From a virus, in the IMG/VR virus record IMGVR_UViG_3300013099_000002, positions 1 through 64,000 of that record: 64,000 nucleotides of DNA. The stretch is one strand, 5' to 3'. Within the stretch, counting starts at the first letter, position 1, and each line of letters begins with the position of its first letter. The translations under genes were made by a program, and so were the position numbers. Shown here in pieces: positions 41,192 to 49,591 of this stretch. The notes under the pieces were generated by a model. It did no database searches, was not told the DNA's origin, and worked only from the letters and a program-made list of their open reading frames with translations.

Positions 41192-42115
41192 TTATGTTTC
41201 TTTTTTATTCCACGTTATTTGAGCTGGGTATTTTCCAGAAAAACACTCAGATACAACTGGGCAGGTTTTTGCCCGTTTACAAAATGAAGTATTACATACA
41301 CCATCAGGCATCTTGCCGTTACCCCGAAACTTTTTAATCAGCTTCGCCTTCCGTGTAAATATTAAGGTAGTTGAATCATCCCTATGAACAGTGAATTCTT
41401 TGAAAGGTGAAAAGGCCGCATCTTTCAACCCCATCAGTTTTAATGATTCATCTTTACAACCAAACCCTTTACACACGTAAAGAATATTAGCCACCTCAGT
41501 ATTTACCCTATCGTGAAGCTCTGTGGTGTCCTCAGCGACTAAACGCATATAAAGGTTTGTCCTTATCCGATGTTCGGCTAAAGGGGCTACTAACGCTTTA
41601 AATGCATCCGAAGCCATGGTCTTAATTTCATAGATTCGATATTTAGGTTCTCCGGTAATAATCAAGGCATCAATGCCGCCTGATATTCCAGATATTTTTG
41701 ATAAGGGTCTTGGTTCCTCATACTGCCAATTATGGTCAATACCAGATTTAGTAAAGCAATGGCCTTTTGTTGGTTTCCTACATAACTGCTTTATTTCACC
41801 ACAATTTCTGCATACCCAATTACCCACCATAATATCTTCAAGATAAACCTCATTGATTCGTCTTTGTAAATCCTCCCCATGGTGGAATGTGGTTCTAAGT
41901 GAAGTCCCAATAAATTCATCCCTTCGTTTTTTGCCGGTAATATCTACTAAGCAATATTCCCTTGGGCAAAATTCCTTATCCCCTTTAGTCACATCAGAAG
42001 CGTGAATATTATGCATAGGTCTTGCTTCTTGAACACCTGCAATTTTTTCATGCAAAATCTTCTTTAAACTAAATGCATTTTTGTTTTTTAGTTTCTTAGT
42101 TATTTTTAATGGCAT
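41192..42115 (-). CDS. PD-(D/E)XK nuclease, Cas4/RecB-like
   Basis: 307 aa from the ATG at 42115 (GGAGGATTG upstream). GIDALIITGEPKYRIYEIKTM supplies the GxxD...ExK nuclease motif. EFCPREYC and C-terminal CNTSFCKRAKTCPVVSEC are cysteine clusters like the Fe-S site of Cas4. N-terminus MPLKITKKLKNK is one of the shared MPxxIxKK starts. Probably a recombination exonuclease. Confidence 0.75.
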   Translation of the reverse strand: MPLKITKKLKNKNAFSLKKILHEKIAGVQEARPMHNIHASDVTKGDKEFCPREYCLVDITGKKRRDEFIGTSLRTTFHHGEDLQRRINEVYLEDIMVGNWVCRNCGEIKQLCRKPTKGHCFTKSGIDHNWQYEEPRPLSKISGISGGIDALIITGEPKYRIYEIKTMASDAFKALVAPLAEHRIRTNLYMRLVAEDTTELHDRVNTEVANILYVCKGFGCKDESLKLMGLKDAAFSPFKEFTVHRDDSTTLIFTRKAKLIKKFRGNGKMPDGVCNTSFCKRAKTCPVVSECFSGKYPAQITWNKKET

Positions 42116-42131
42116 CAATCCTCCAACCGGC

Positions 42132-42383
42132 CTAATTGCCGTGATAGTTCCATATACTTTTCAACCTTGATTTTCTTTTCTTTTCTTCCATAATATCAAA
42201 TAAATTTAAAAGACAAGGTATTGTTTCATCTTGTGTAAGCATTTTGCTAACCGCCATGGCTTCGGCAAATTCCTGTGCAATATCACCTACTTTAGTTCTT
42301 TTAGCCAAGGCTATCAATCTAACAAAAACACCGGTTTTTGAATCATAATGCAAATGTTTTTTTAGTTTATCTTGAGTAATCAT
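42132..42383 (-). CDS. hypothetical protein, HNH-like N-terminus and possible frameshift
   Basis: 83 aa. The start (KKHLHYDSKTGVFVRLIALA) resembles the opening of HNH endonucleases, but no HNH core follows. Near the end, a shift in an A-rich run (GAAAAGAAAAG) would give KVEKYMELSRQLGRLED, a much more natural helix ending in GGAGGATTGATG at the next gene. Function unknown. Confidence 0.5.
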   Translation of the reverse strand: MITQDKLKKHLHYDSKTGVFVRLIALAKRTKVGDIAQEFAEAMAVSKMLTQDETIPCLLNLFDIMEEKKRKSRLKSIWNYHGN

Positions 42384-42751
42384 AAATCCCCTATGTTTAT
42401 ATTTTCTATTAGTTGAGAAAAAACATCTTCAGGAACCATTACCCATCGACCTCTTTTTAAGGAAGTGCCTTGAGAATCCACAAATTGAATAGATAAGGCA
42501 GGTGTTTTTCCAACTTCAAGAGCTTCTTGTGATACCTTAAGCAACCAATCCAAATCCAGTTTCATACTTCTATGAATAGTCGCTTTGTTTTCAATCTTGA
42601 ATTCCTTTACAGTAAAATCTGCTTTTACCCCCATGTTGCCACTACCAGCATGAAGTTTACCCCCCATCCTTCTAGCGGCCTTAACTTCTGCTTTTCGCCC
42701 GTGGTCGTTTTTCTTCCCTGTATGTTTTTTCATCCACGGGTTATCACTCAC
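42380..42751 (-). CDS. PD-(D/E)XK-type nuclease / resolvase-like
   Basis: 123 aa from the GTG at 42751 (AAGGAGGGG upstream). HAGSGNMGVKADFTVKEFKIENKAT gives a D...ExK pattern, followed by WLLKVSQEALEVGKTPALSIQF, as in Hjc/VRR-type phage nucleases. Could be a second junction-processing enzyme. Confidence 0.65.
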   Translation of the reverse strand: MSDNPWMKKHTGKKNDHGRKAEVKAARRMGGKLHAGSGNMGVKADFTVKEFKIENKATIHRSMKLDLDWLLKVSQEALEVGKTPALSIQFVDSQGTSLKRGRWVMVPEDVFSQLIENINIGDL

Positions 42752-42933
42752 GCCAACCCCTCCTTTGTAGCAAACCATAATGATACTTCTATGGTAGCTT
42801 CTTCTCCTTCACCATATTCTTCAGCATCAGTAATCTGGGATTTAGGTATCCAATGTTCTTCCCCATCATCTACCAAAAAAGCCTTTGGTGTTTCTCGTAT
42901 AACAACAACACTCATTTCTATAGTTTCGCTCAT
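42748..42933 (-). CDS. conserved small phage protein
   Basis: 61 aa. FLVDDGEEHWIPKSQI and WFATKEGLA are typical of a small phage family associated with recombination genes. Function unknown. Confidence 0.7.
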   Translation of the reverse strand: MSETIEMSVVVIRETPKAFLVDDGEEHWIPKSQITDAEEYGEGEEATIEVSLWFATKEGLA

Positions 42934-42935
42934 AA

Positions 42936-43991
42936 CTATTCCTCTGTTTCGGCATCCTCATTATCCTCTTCATCATCACCTAACGCAGTTTCAAATACCA
43001 ATTCACGTAAGGCTAAATTAAGAGACTCATCTTCATCAATATGCTTTCTTATTGATGAAATAGTTTTAAATTCCTGCTCCCCCAAAAACCAACTACCGGC
43101 TTTTTCTCCTTTTCTGATTATCCCAAAATCCTGCATATACTTCTTAAAAGTATTCCAATCATCCACATCACCGATAGCAAAACCAGTATTTTTGTTGATT
43201 GACATTCTGAACTCAAAGGACTTTGAAAAAATCGGTATCTTATATTTCTTTACGATACCGGAACATATTTTCCATGAAGGTAAGGTAGCATTTATTTTCT
43301 TATCAATTTCATCTTTACCATAAAGACGAAGAATCAAAGCCGCACCGTACCTAAAAGCATTTCCTCCAGGCATTGTTTCAGGGTCGCCATACATAACCCC
43401 AATTTTAAAACGTATCTGATTAATACATATCAAAGTCGGGTATCTTTCTTTTCTAATAGCGGTTGATATAGCCATAACAGCTTTACGGTAAAATCGCCCG
43501 ATAACCAAACCGGAACCACCCACCACGGCCTTCTCAGCACTACTGTTTAGCTCATTTGCCGTTACCATTGCCGCTAATGAATCAACTACAACCACTCCGC
43601 AATCATCAGCGTATAAAATCCCTTCAATCAAATCTACTGCCATTTCAGCATAAGTGGGTCGCAATAACTTTAATTTTTCAGTTTGCACCCCTAACTTTAT
43701 TGCCCAGTCTTTATCATAACTAGCTTCAATATCCACAAACACACAAGTCTTGTCTGGATTAGTTCGTTGGTACTGAGCAATAGCTTTTAATGCCACCGTT
43801 GTTTTAAGGCTAGACTCAGGCCCGTATATTATGCTCATTTTACCGACTGGAAAACCCCCACCTATTGCTAAATCAATAGGAAACATCCCTGTGTCAGCTC
43901 TGGTATATTCTGGTTGGTCGTGCCCATTACCTACAACAGCATCACCATACTGCTTATCCATTTCTTTTAATAGTTCATCAACAGAACTCAT
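42936..43991 (-). CDS. recA: RecA-like recombinase
   Basis: 351 aa. Walker A GPESSLKTT (57-65), FVDIEASYD, VVVVDSLAAM (Walker B) and an NQIR loop are RecA/UvsX-family features. Works with the SSB, SF2 helicase and nucleases encoded nearby. Confidence 0.9.
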   Translation of the reverse strand: MSSVDELLKEMDKQYGDAVVGNGHDQPEYTRADTGMFPIDLAIGGGFPVGKMSIIYGPESSLKTTVALKAIAQYQRTNPDKTCVFVDIEASYDKDWAIKLGVQTEKLKLLRPTYAEMAVDLIEGILYADDCGVVVVDSLAAMVTANELNSSAEKAVVGGSGLVIGRFYRKAVMAISTAIRKERYPTLICINQIRFKIGVMYGDPETMPGGNAFRYGAALILRLYGKDEIDKKINATLPSWKICSGIVKKYKIPIFSKSFEFRMSINKNTGFAIGDVDDWNTFKKYMQDFGIIRKGEKAGSWFLGEQEFKTISSIRKHIDEDESLNLALRELVFETALGDDEEDNEDAETEE

Positions 43992-44005
43992 TACCTATCC
44001 CCCAT

Positions 44006-44019
44006 TGCAATTGATTGCA
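44006..44019. repeat. dispersed 14-bp near-palindrome, copy 12
   Basis: TGCAATTGATTGCA, in the 29-base gap before recA. Confidence 0.9.
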
Positions 44020-44020
44020 C

Positions 44021-44497
44021 TTATTCTTTGTGAGTTGATATTTCTGATTGTAGCTCTTCAATCTTGTCATCCACCCACGTTTTTGCAAATTCGTAAGTAT
44101 CTTCAATTTCCTCATGTGAGCAAGGTACATGAAGCGATACTTGCGCCTTTACATTTTCATAATTGCCGATATTAACGGTAAGCCCCAAACTTATACCCAC
44201 ATTTACTGTAGGCCCTACATAGTTTGAGGCATTGGCTAATTTAATCTGAATATTCTTCGTGGTGCCATCTGGATACTCAAGACTTACATTCCCAGTTGGT
44301 TCCTTCATGTTGAATATTTCGCCATCAGAAACTTCATCACCATCAACCAACAATTTAGTTTCCTTAGATTGTTTAGCAATATCTTTGGTTTCTGGTTTCT
44401 TTGCAACGGTTTTTTTCGCTACAGGTTTTTGTTTTGCTTTTTTCGGTGCTTCTTCTTCTTCCGTGGCGGTACTTTTCTTTTTTATTTTTACTGGCAT
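44021..44497 (-). CDS. hypothetical protein with shared N-terminal tag
   Basis: 158 aa. Starts MPVKIKKK, then a Lys/Ala/Glu-rich tether to about residue 48, then a beta-rich domain. Adjacent to recA; similar proteins occur next to phage recA genes. Function unknown. Confidence 0.65.
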   Translation of the reverse strand: MPVKIKKKSTATEEEEAPKKAKQKPVAKKTVAKKPETKDIAKQSKETKLLVDGDEVSDGEIFNMKEPTGNVSLEYPDGTTKNIQIKLANASNYVGPTVNVGISLGLTVNIGNYENVKAQVSLHVPCSHEEIEDTYEFAKTWVDDKIEELQSEISTHKE

Positions 44498-44983
44498 TTA
44501 TTTCTCCCAATTATGGAACACAATTTTTGAGGCTTCTTTTAAATCCTGCTCGGCATCTAATTTAGCCCCACTCAATCCTCTCCTAATATCGGCAAAGGTA
44601 CATAATAATTTTACTTGATTAACAGTGTAGTATTTATTCCGTTTATCATCTTGAATAAAACCGGTAGGAATATCTTTATTTTTTATCCACAACCGGATAG
44701 TTTGTAGACCTCTACCAATTAAAGTACAGGCATCTTTTATGGAATAACATTCAAGGGTTTTTCTGCCGTGTAAATTTAATGTCACCACTTCAAAAGAATC
44801 AAACGGTTTTCTTGGTTTGGGTTTCCGTTTTGACTTCTTGGCATTTTCAAGGCGTACCTTTTCCCTATAATTTGGGTCGTTTTTATATCGTTCCCTTCGT
44901 TGCTCATTGAAATCCGCTTTATTGTCATCGTACCACTTTTTAAAGGGTTTCTTTTTTGGTCGTTTCTTAATTTTAACTGGCAT
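44498..44983 (-). CDS. MerR-like HTH protein with shared N-terminal tag
   Basis: 161 aa. Starts MPVKIKKRPKKK, highly basic to residue 60. The C-terminus, SIKDACTLIGRGLQTIRLWIK, is a MerR/excisionase-like helix-turn-helix. Possible DNA-binding regulator or recombination accessory. Confidence 0.65.
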   Translation of the reverse strand: MPVKIKKRPKKKPFKKWYDDNKADFNEQRRERYKNDPNYREKVRLENAKKSKRKPKPRKPFDSFEVVTLNLHGRKTLECYSIKDACTLIGRGLQTIRLWIKNKDIPTGFIQDDKRNKYYTVNQVKLLCTFADIRRGLSGAKLDAEQDLKEASKIVFHNWEK

Positions 44984-45017
44984 TGTTTATCTCCTTAACC
45001 TTATTTCAGTTTTGACA

Positions 45018-45046
45018 ATTATAATTTATTTAAGGCTAGAAGTCAA
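45018..45046 (-). promoter_or_regulatory. sigma70-type promoter, divergent
   Basis: -35 TTGACT (45041-45046), 17 bp, -10 TATAAT (45018-45023). Does not share the spacer of the repeated family. The -35 overlaps the stop of the helicase gene. Drives the MerR-like / recA operon. Confidence 0.6.
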
Positions 45047-46386
45047 TTCTTTATCTTCACGGTGCAACCAATATCAGCATACCATTTTCTCCGGTTGTTA
45101 TAGTATCCTGTTAGTACGTTGCTACACCTGTCAACTACATCAAAGACTATCGGCTCTTTTTTGTCTGGGTATTCCCGTAAAATTCTCCCGACTATTTGAA
45201 CCACATCTGACCGAGGTGTTCCCAAAACTGCCGTATCCAACCATGGAATATCTGTGGCCTCTGAAGTCATGGCATAAGTTGCAAAAATCACTGGTTTTAC
45301 TTTCGCCCGTTCTCTATCCTTTTTTGATAAACCCCCCACGTAGAAAGACATATCTTTCTGAGGAATAGCATTCATCACACAAATCTCATAAAGCCTATCA
45401 AGATGCGCTTTCATATCTGAAAATACAATAATATTTCGACCTTTGGAATAAGCAGTTTTTATGAAGGTGCCTATCATTTTGTTTCTGGCAACGCTTTTGA
45501 TTAAATATTTATTTACCCCTTGGATTCGCCCTGGAGTATGCGGTAATGGAACCTGTTTAAATCGACCATTTACTTTTCTAGGTACCATTGGAAGCTTGAA
45601 CGTGGAATTAACTACCAGTATCTTTGGTATCATTTTCATTTGTTCGGTAGCAACTCTTACTTTACCGATATGAGCCGCTATAACAACGTCCTTACCGTCT
45701 TTTCGTTCTGGGGTTGCCGATAACCCCATTCTTAATTTTGCAGGCAATAGCCATGCGCTATTGCTGAAATGGTCAGCCGCCACCCTATGCACTTCATCCC
45801 AAATAACAAAACCAAAATCAGCCCATGTACTAGGTGCGTATTTTCCGGCCTTCGATAAAGATTGAATCATACCTATGCAGAACTTCTTGCCTTTGGTATT
45901 GCATGAATCACCTTGGATAATTCCAATTTCAGAATTTTTTAGTCCAAGTATCATTTTTGCGGCATCTATCCACTGGTCACGTATATCTTCTTTGGTCACA
46001 ACTATTAAGGTTTTACGCCCAACATTGTGAATCATCTGCATAGCACAAATTGTTTTTCCGAAACCAGTTGGAGCCCTAACAACAAAAGACTGTCCATCCA
46101 ACAATAAAGTTGAAGCTTCATTTACCACTCTTGCTTGTTCATCACTTCTGGGTTCAAATATTGAAGTAAATTTTACCGGTACCCCAGAAACTCTTTTATC
46201 GACACCCATAGGGCATACTTGTCTGGGTAGTAAAATTCGGTGTTGAGTGCCTTCTCCTATTTCCCTGAAAAGGGTTATCGGTTCTTCATACCGACTCATT
46301 AAGGAAAACTTCTTTTTTAGTAAAGGGGAGTATGGGTATACAGCCGCCTCTTTTGTAATCAATGGAACTTTATTAGTCCAAGTCAT
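45043..46386 (-). CDS. SF2 DEAD/DEAH-type helicase (UvsW-like)
   Basis: 447 aa. Motif I APTGFGKT (105-112), motif II DEVH (197-200), motif III SATPE, C-terminal QIVGRILRE (motif VI). Likely remodels recombination or replication forks, like T4 UvsW. Confidence 0.88.
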   Translation of the reverse strand: MTWTNKVPLITKEAAVYPYSPLLKKKFSLMSRYEEPITLFREIGEGTQHRILLPRQVCPMGVDKRVSGVPVKFTSIFEPRSDEQARVVNEASTLLLDGQSFVVRAPTGFGKTICAMQMIHNVGRKTLIVVTKEDIRDQWIDAAKMILGLKNSEIGIIQGDSCNTKGKKFCIGMIQSLSKAGKYAPSTWADFGFVIWDEVHRVAADHFSNSAWLLPAKLRMGLSATPERKDGKDVVIAAHIGKVRVATEQMKMIPKILVVNSTFKLPMVPRKVNGRFKQVPLPHTPGRIQGVNKYLIKSVARNKMIGTFIKTAYSKGRNIIVFSDMKAHLDRLYEICVMNAIPQKDMSFYVGGLSKKDRERAKVKPVIFATYAMTSEATDIPWLDTAVLGTPRSDVVQIVGRILREYPDKKEPIVFDVVDRCSNVLTGYYNNRRKWYADIGCTVKIKN

Positions 46387-46477
46387 TTCTATCTCCGTAA
46401 AATGATTAGGGAACCCTCAATACCTGCAAAGGTGTGATGAGCTAATACCAAGAATCCCCAAATCAAAACCTTAAAGC

Positions 46478-47164
46478 TTATACGTCATCATCATATTGAG
46501 CTTCTTCATCATCATCATCAACATCCGGCTCCGCGCCAACAGTTAAGGAACCAAAGCCCTCATCACGAAGTTCTTGGGCTGTTTTGTAAGTCAAAATTTC
46601 TTGGTAATCATAAGGCATAGCTTCCTTATATTTTTTACCCAAAACAGATAATGTTTTCTTCTGTACGAAGTCGAACATATCGCCAACACTTGCCGCTTTT
46701 TCACCGATACGCGAAACTTCAAAAGTACAACCAAGTAAACCTTTACGCTTGGTAGCAATTTTTTGAAGCTGTTTCAGTGTTTGACGTTTGGCTACAAAAA
46801 GTCGTCTTTCGTCTTTATGTACTGAGCCGTCTTTTTTGGAAGTCCATTCTGAGTGGTCAATAACCGTAAATACGCCAACTAATGAAGGTGTATCTCCACC
46901 CTCACAAATAGGGCAAGGTTCATCCTCACTGGTACATGCATACCAATTTTGCCACGAACCGTTTAGATTTAATTGATGTTCCAGAAATGTAGTGTTGTCT
47001 AGCAGTCCATCTGGTAATAATTTACCGTCAAGAAATGTGATAGTTGTTTCAGCATCTTTTGGCATCCAGAATCTACGAATAAACCCCTCTTCCATTTGTT
47101 TTGCTTTTTCATCCGCAGCCGCCATTTGTTTTTGACTGGCCTTGCCTTTCTTCAAAAAACCCAT
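46478..47164 (-). CDS. ssb: single-stranded DNA-binding protein
   Basis: 228 aa from the ATG at 47164 (AGGAGA upstream); the open frame extends further but lacks another good start. RRFWMPKDAETTITFLDG opening, a CxxC...CPIC metal-site-like region and a strongly acidic C-terminal tail (EPDVDDDDEEAQYDDDV) are typical of phage gp32-like SSBs. Confidence 0.8.
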   Translation of the reverse strand: MGFLKKGKASQKQMAAADEKAKQMEEGFIRRFWMPKDAETTITFLDGKLLPDGLLDNTTFLEHQLNLNGSWQNWYACTSEDEPCPICEGGDTPSLVGVFTVIDHSEWTSKKDGSVHKDERRLFVAKRQTLKQLQKIATKRKGLLGCTFEVSRIGEKAASVGDMFDFVQKKTLSVLGKKYKEAMPYDYQEILTYKTAQELRDEGFGSLTVGAEPDVDDDDEEAQYDDDV

Positions 47165-47235
47165 TGTACTTCTCCTAATATTACACCTGACCGGTGTTTG
47201 ATTAAATAAAGCTAAACTTATCGTTAGCTCATACA

Positions 47236-47263
47236 ATTATACATATAAATTATCTATTGTCAA
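47236..47263 (-). promoter_or_regulatory. sigma70-type early promoter
   Basis: -35 TTGACA (47258-47263), 16 bp, -10 TATAAT (47236-47241). The leader to ssb is unusually long (about 70 bases) and contains a small CACC/GGTG hairpin. Confidence 0.8.
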
Positions 47264-47264
47264 A

Positions 47265-47501
47265 TTAGTTCATTACGTGCTGTTCTATCTGTATGCCTGT
47301 GTAAAGTTTGTTGGAAAAAATATCATGCTCAGTACAAAGGTTGACAATTAAATGGCCTACAAGGTCTGTTGCAGAACCACCATCAACTTTTAAGGTTACT
47401 AATTGCTCCGGTTCAATTTGTGCAAGAAACCAAATCAACCGATTTAATCTAATTCCTTCAGTCACGTTCAAAGTGCTGAAAGGTTCTTCTTGTTCGCTCA
47501 T
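47265..47501 (-). CDS. hypothetical protein
   Basis: 78 aa, not recognised. ATGA overlap with the primase stop. Confidence 0.55.
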   Translation of the reverse strand: MSEQEEPFSTLNVTEGIRLNRLIWFLAQIEPEQLVTLKVDGGSATDLVGHLIVNLCTEHDIFSNKLYTGIQIEQHVMN

Positions 47502-48472
47502 TTCTCATCCAGTGTTAAGTAGGGTTCAAGTGCTTCGTATATTTCCAGCTCGGTCATGTTTCCGGCATCATCCTGTTCTTCTGTTGGTATTAAGTGAATT
47601 ATTGCAGAGTTCTTTAAAAACTTATCTAAGCCCTCTCTTGCCATGTTTCCTCCTTTACCATAGTCGTACAAGGTAATAACATCTAACGCGCCTCTAATAC
47701 GCTCTATTTTCTGCTTACCCATACCGCAGGATAAACTGCACATCACATTTTTATAGACTTTTCGTATCTGAATAAAATCGAATACCGACTCACATAAAAC
47801 TACGGTCATTTCGAGGTCTACCCATTCTTCTCCAAGCCACGGTAATTTATTCCAATGATTATTGTATTTATAGGCATTATACGAAGGCGTGGTGCCTTTT
47901 AAGATTGCTCGCCCATGCAATCCCATCAACTTCCCATCAAAGTCTCTTAAAGGTATGCATACGCGCTTATATTTTGAATCGAACCTGAAATCAAGTTCGT
48001 GTATTTCTAGTGGTGTTAATCCACGGCTTTCTAGGTATAACAAACCATCCTTGAAGAACTTTGCTTTCTTAAAGGACTCCAAGAATGATTCGGCAAATAT
48101 CTTGGTTACAACTTTAGGTTTCACAGTCCCATTCTCATAGTCTGGAATATCAAGTTCGGCATTTTCATTTTCGTCAGCAATCAGTTGCAAAGCCGTAGAA
48201 AAATCATAACCCTCATCTGAGGTTGCCCCTTCATGTTTTAAGTCGATAACCATATCCATTAAATCACCATGGGAGTTACAGCTAAAACAGTAAAATCTTG
48301 ATTGTTCATTAGGTTTCTTTTCCACCCCGAATGAAGGGTGGTTGTCTACACCGCCTTCATGGAACCAAGGTGCAAAAACACAAGTGGCTAACACCCAATC
48401 ATCCCTGTTTTGATTTTCGCATGGCTCAGAGCCTAATGCTTTTAAAAATTTATGTATACGTTGCTCATCCAT
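47498..48472 (-). CDS. DnaG-type primase (TOPRIM)
   Basis: 324 aa. Zinc-binding CVFAPWF...HPSFGV...FYCFSCNSHG, then a TOPRIM region (VVLCESVFDF, LYDYGKGG). The catalytic DxD-type motif is divergent (DYGKGG). Full length. Its first ~32 residues are duplicated, diverged, as a truncated copy upstream (48887-49003). Confidence 0.85.
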   Translation of the reverse strand: MDEQRIHKFLKALGSEPCENQNRDDWVLATCVFAPWFHEGGVDNHPSFGVEKKPNEQSRFYCFSCNSHGDLMDMVIDLKHEGATSDEGYDFSTALQLIADENENAELDIPDYENGTVKPKVVTKIFAESFLESFKKAKFFKDGLLYLESRGLTPLEIHELDFRFDSKYKRVCIPLRDFDGKLMGLHGRAILKGTTPSYNAYKYNNHWNKLPWLGEEWVDLEMTVVLCESVFDFIQIRKVYKNVMCSLSCGMGKQKIERIRGALDVITLYDYGKGGNMAREGLDKFLKNSAIIHLIPTEEQDDAGNMTELEIYEALEPYLTLDEK

Positions 48473-48890
48473 AACCGTTAGATATTCTCCATACAGTTGT
48501 TTTTCCTACACCTAATTTAGATGCAATAGCTCTAGTGGTTTTTCCCTCCTCTAATAATTTTTTTACTTCTGATTTTATTTTAGAAGTTTTGTATTTAGTT
48601 CTGGTGTAAGGTCTACGATTGTATGTTTGCTGACTAGGTGTAGCCCAGCGACAATTATCTTTTGAGTAGCCCTTACTGTTATCCCGTCTATCAAGAGATA
48701 ACCCTTTTGGGCAGGTACCCATATCTTCAAAGTAATTGGAAAAAATCAACCACCTATTGCAGACAGCTATACCTCGCCCACCATAATCTTTATCATTTTT
48801 ATCAGCACACCTAGCTTTCATTTTTTGCCATCTTGAATATTCAGGGTTACGTTTACCATTTAACCTTGACATACCGTGTGTTTTTTTCAT
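48465..48890 (-). CDS. HNH-type homing endonuclease inserted at the primase start
   Basis: 141 aa from the ATG at 48890 (GGAG upstream). EYSRWQKMKARC, YGGRGIAVCNRW, SLDRRDNSKGYSKDNCRW match the paralogue at 35937-36518; C-terminal HTH (TTRAIASKLGVGKTTVWRI). It lies between a 38-codon primase N-terminal fragment and the full primase, and its stop overlaps the primase ATG. Confidence 0.82.
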   Translation of the reverse strand: MKKTHGMSRLNGKRNPEYSRWQKMKARCADKNDKDYGGRGIAVCNRWLIFSNYFEDMGTCPKGLSLDRRDNSKGYSKDNCRWATPSQQTYNRRPYTRTKYKTSKIKSEVKKLLEEGKTTRAIASKLGVGKTTVWRISNGYG

Positions 48891-49003
48891 AATAACTCCA
48901 AAAAAAAAGGACAAGTTGCCAGTACCCACTCATCCCGATTCTGAACATCACACGGTTCAGAACCGAGAGCTTGCAGGAATTTTACAATCCGTTGTTCATC
49001 CAT
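48887..49003 (-). pseudogene. truncated duplicate of the primase N-terminus
   Basis: 38 aa, starts MDEQRIVKFLQALGSEPC, closely related to the primase start MDEQRIHKFLKALGSEPC (DNA clearly diverged). After LATC it runs into the endonuclease leader and stops. TAATG overlap with the upstream gene shows it is the old 5' end of the primase gene left by the endonuclease insertion, or a donor copy. Confidence 0.75.
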
Positions 49004-49479
49004 TATGCAAGGGCATTAACCTTCACAGTTCTGGCATTAAGTCGCTCAATTTGTGTGACTGCTTTTATTTCATTTGGTGTCAGGTATTGTTTTAATTCAG
49101 TCAATTTAAAAGAAATCAGTTTGAGTACCAATGCTTCATCAATATTATCCAGCAAATCAATAATTCTTGACTTATCAGTAATCGTGGTTTTATTTCCCTT
49201 CATCCCAATATCAGCTAAATAATCATCAGTGGTTATCACCGCTTTTTTATCAGCATCATATTGCTCATCAGCCAACACCAATAATTCTGCCTTAGCAGTT
49301 GAATAAGTTTCCTGTAATGGCATTAAGGCTTGAGCGTGGCGTTCCATTGCTTTTTGAGTTACGCCCATCACATCCACCAATTCTTTGATAGCATCAGATT
49401 GTATTGCCGCTTTTGCTTTTGAAGCAAGTTTCTTTTTAGATGTGGTTTTTGTTTTCTTCTTATTAATTGTTACTGGCAT
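49003..49479 (-). CDS. hypothetical helical protein with shared N-terminal tag
   Basis: 158 aa. Starts MPVTINKKKTKTTSKKK, then an almost all-helical protein. First gene after the promoter at 49538-49565, upstream of the primase. Function unknown. Confidence 0.65.
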   Translation of the reverse strand: MPVTINKKKTKTTSKKKLASKAKAAIQSDAIKELVDVMGVTQKAMERHAQALMPLQETYSTAKAELLVLADEQYDADKKAVITTDDYLADIGMKGNKTTITDKSRIIDLLDNIDEALVLKLISFKLTELKQYLTPNEIKAVTQIERLNARTVKVNALA

Positions 49480-49537
49480 TTTTGTTACCCCATTGGTTTA
49501 AGCCTCATTCCCGAAGTAGGAATGATAGCGTAGGTTA

Positions 49538-49565
49538 ATTATACATACATAATTTTAATTGTCAA
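49538..49565 (-). promoter_or_regulatory. sigma70-type early promoter
   Basis: -35 TTGACA (49560-49565), 16 bp, -10 TATAAT (49538-49543). The leader holds a CATTCC/GGAATG hairpin. Confidence 0.85.
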
Positions 49566-49577
49566 ATAATTATTTAT

Positions 49578-49591
49578 TGCAATCAATTGCA
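49578..49591. repeat. dispersed 14-bp near-palindrome, copy 13
   Basis: TGCAATCAATTGCA, immediately after the DnaB-like stop codon. Confidence 0.9.

Noticed and set aside
46387-46477. 90-base gap after the SSB gene
   Set aside because: No ORF, hairpin or promoter match; nothing supportable seen.
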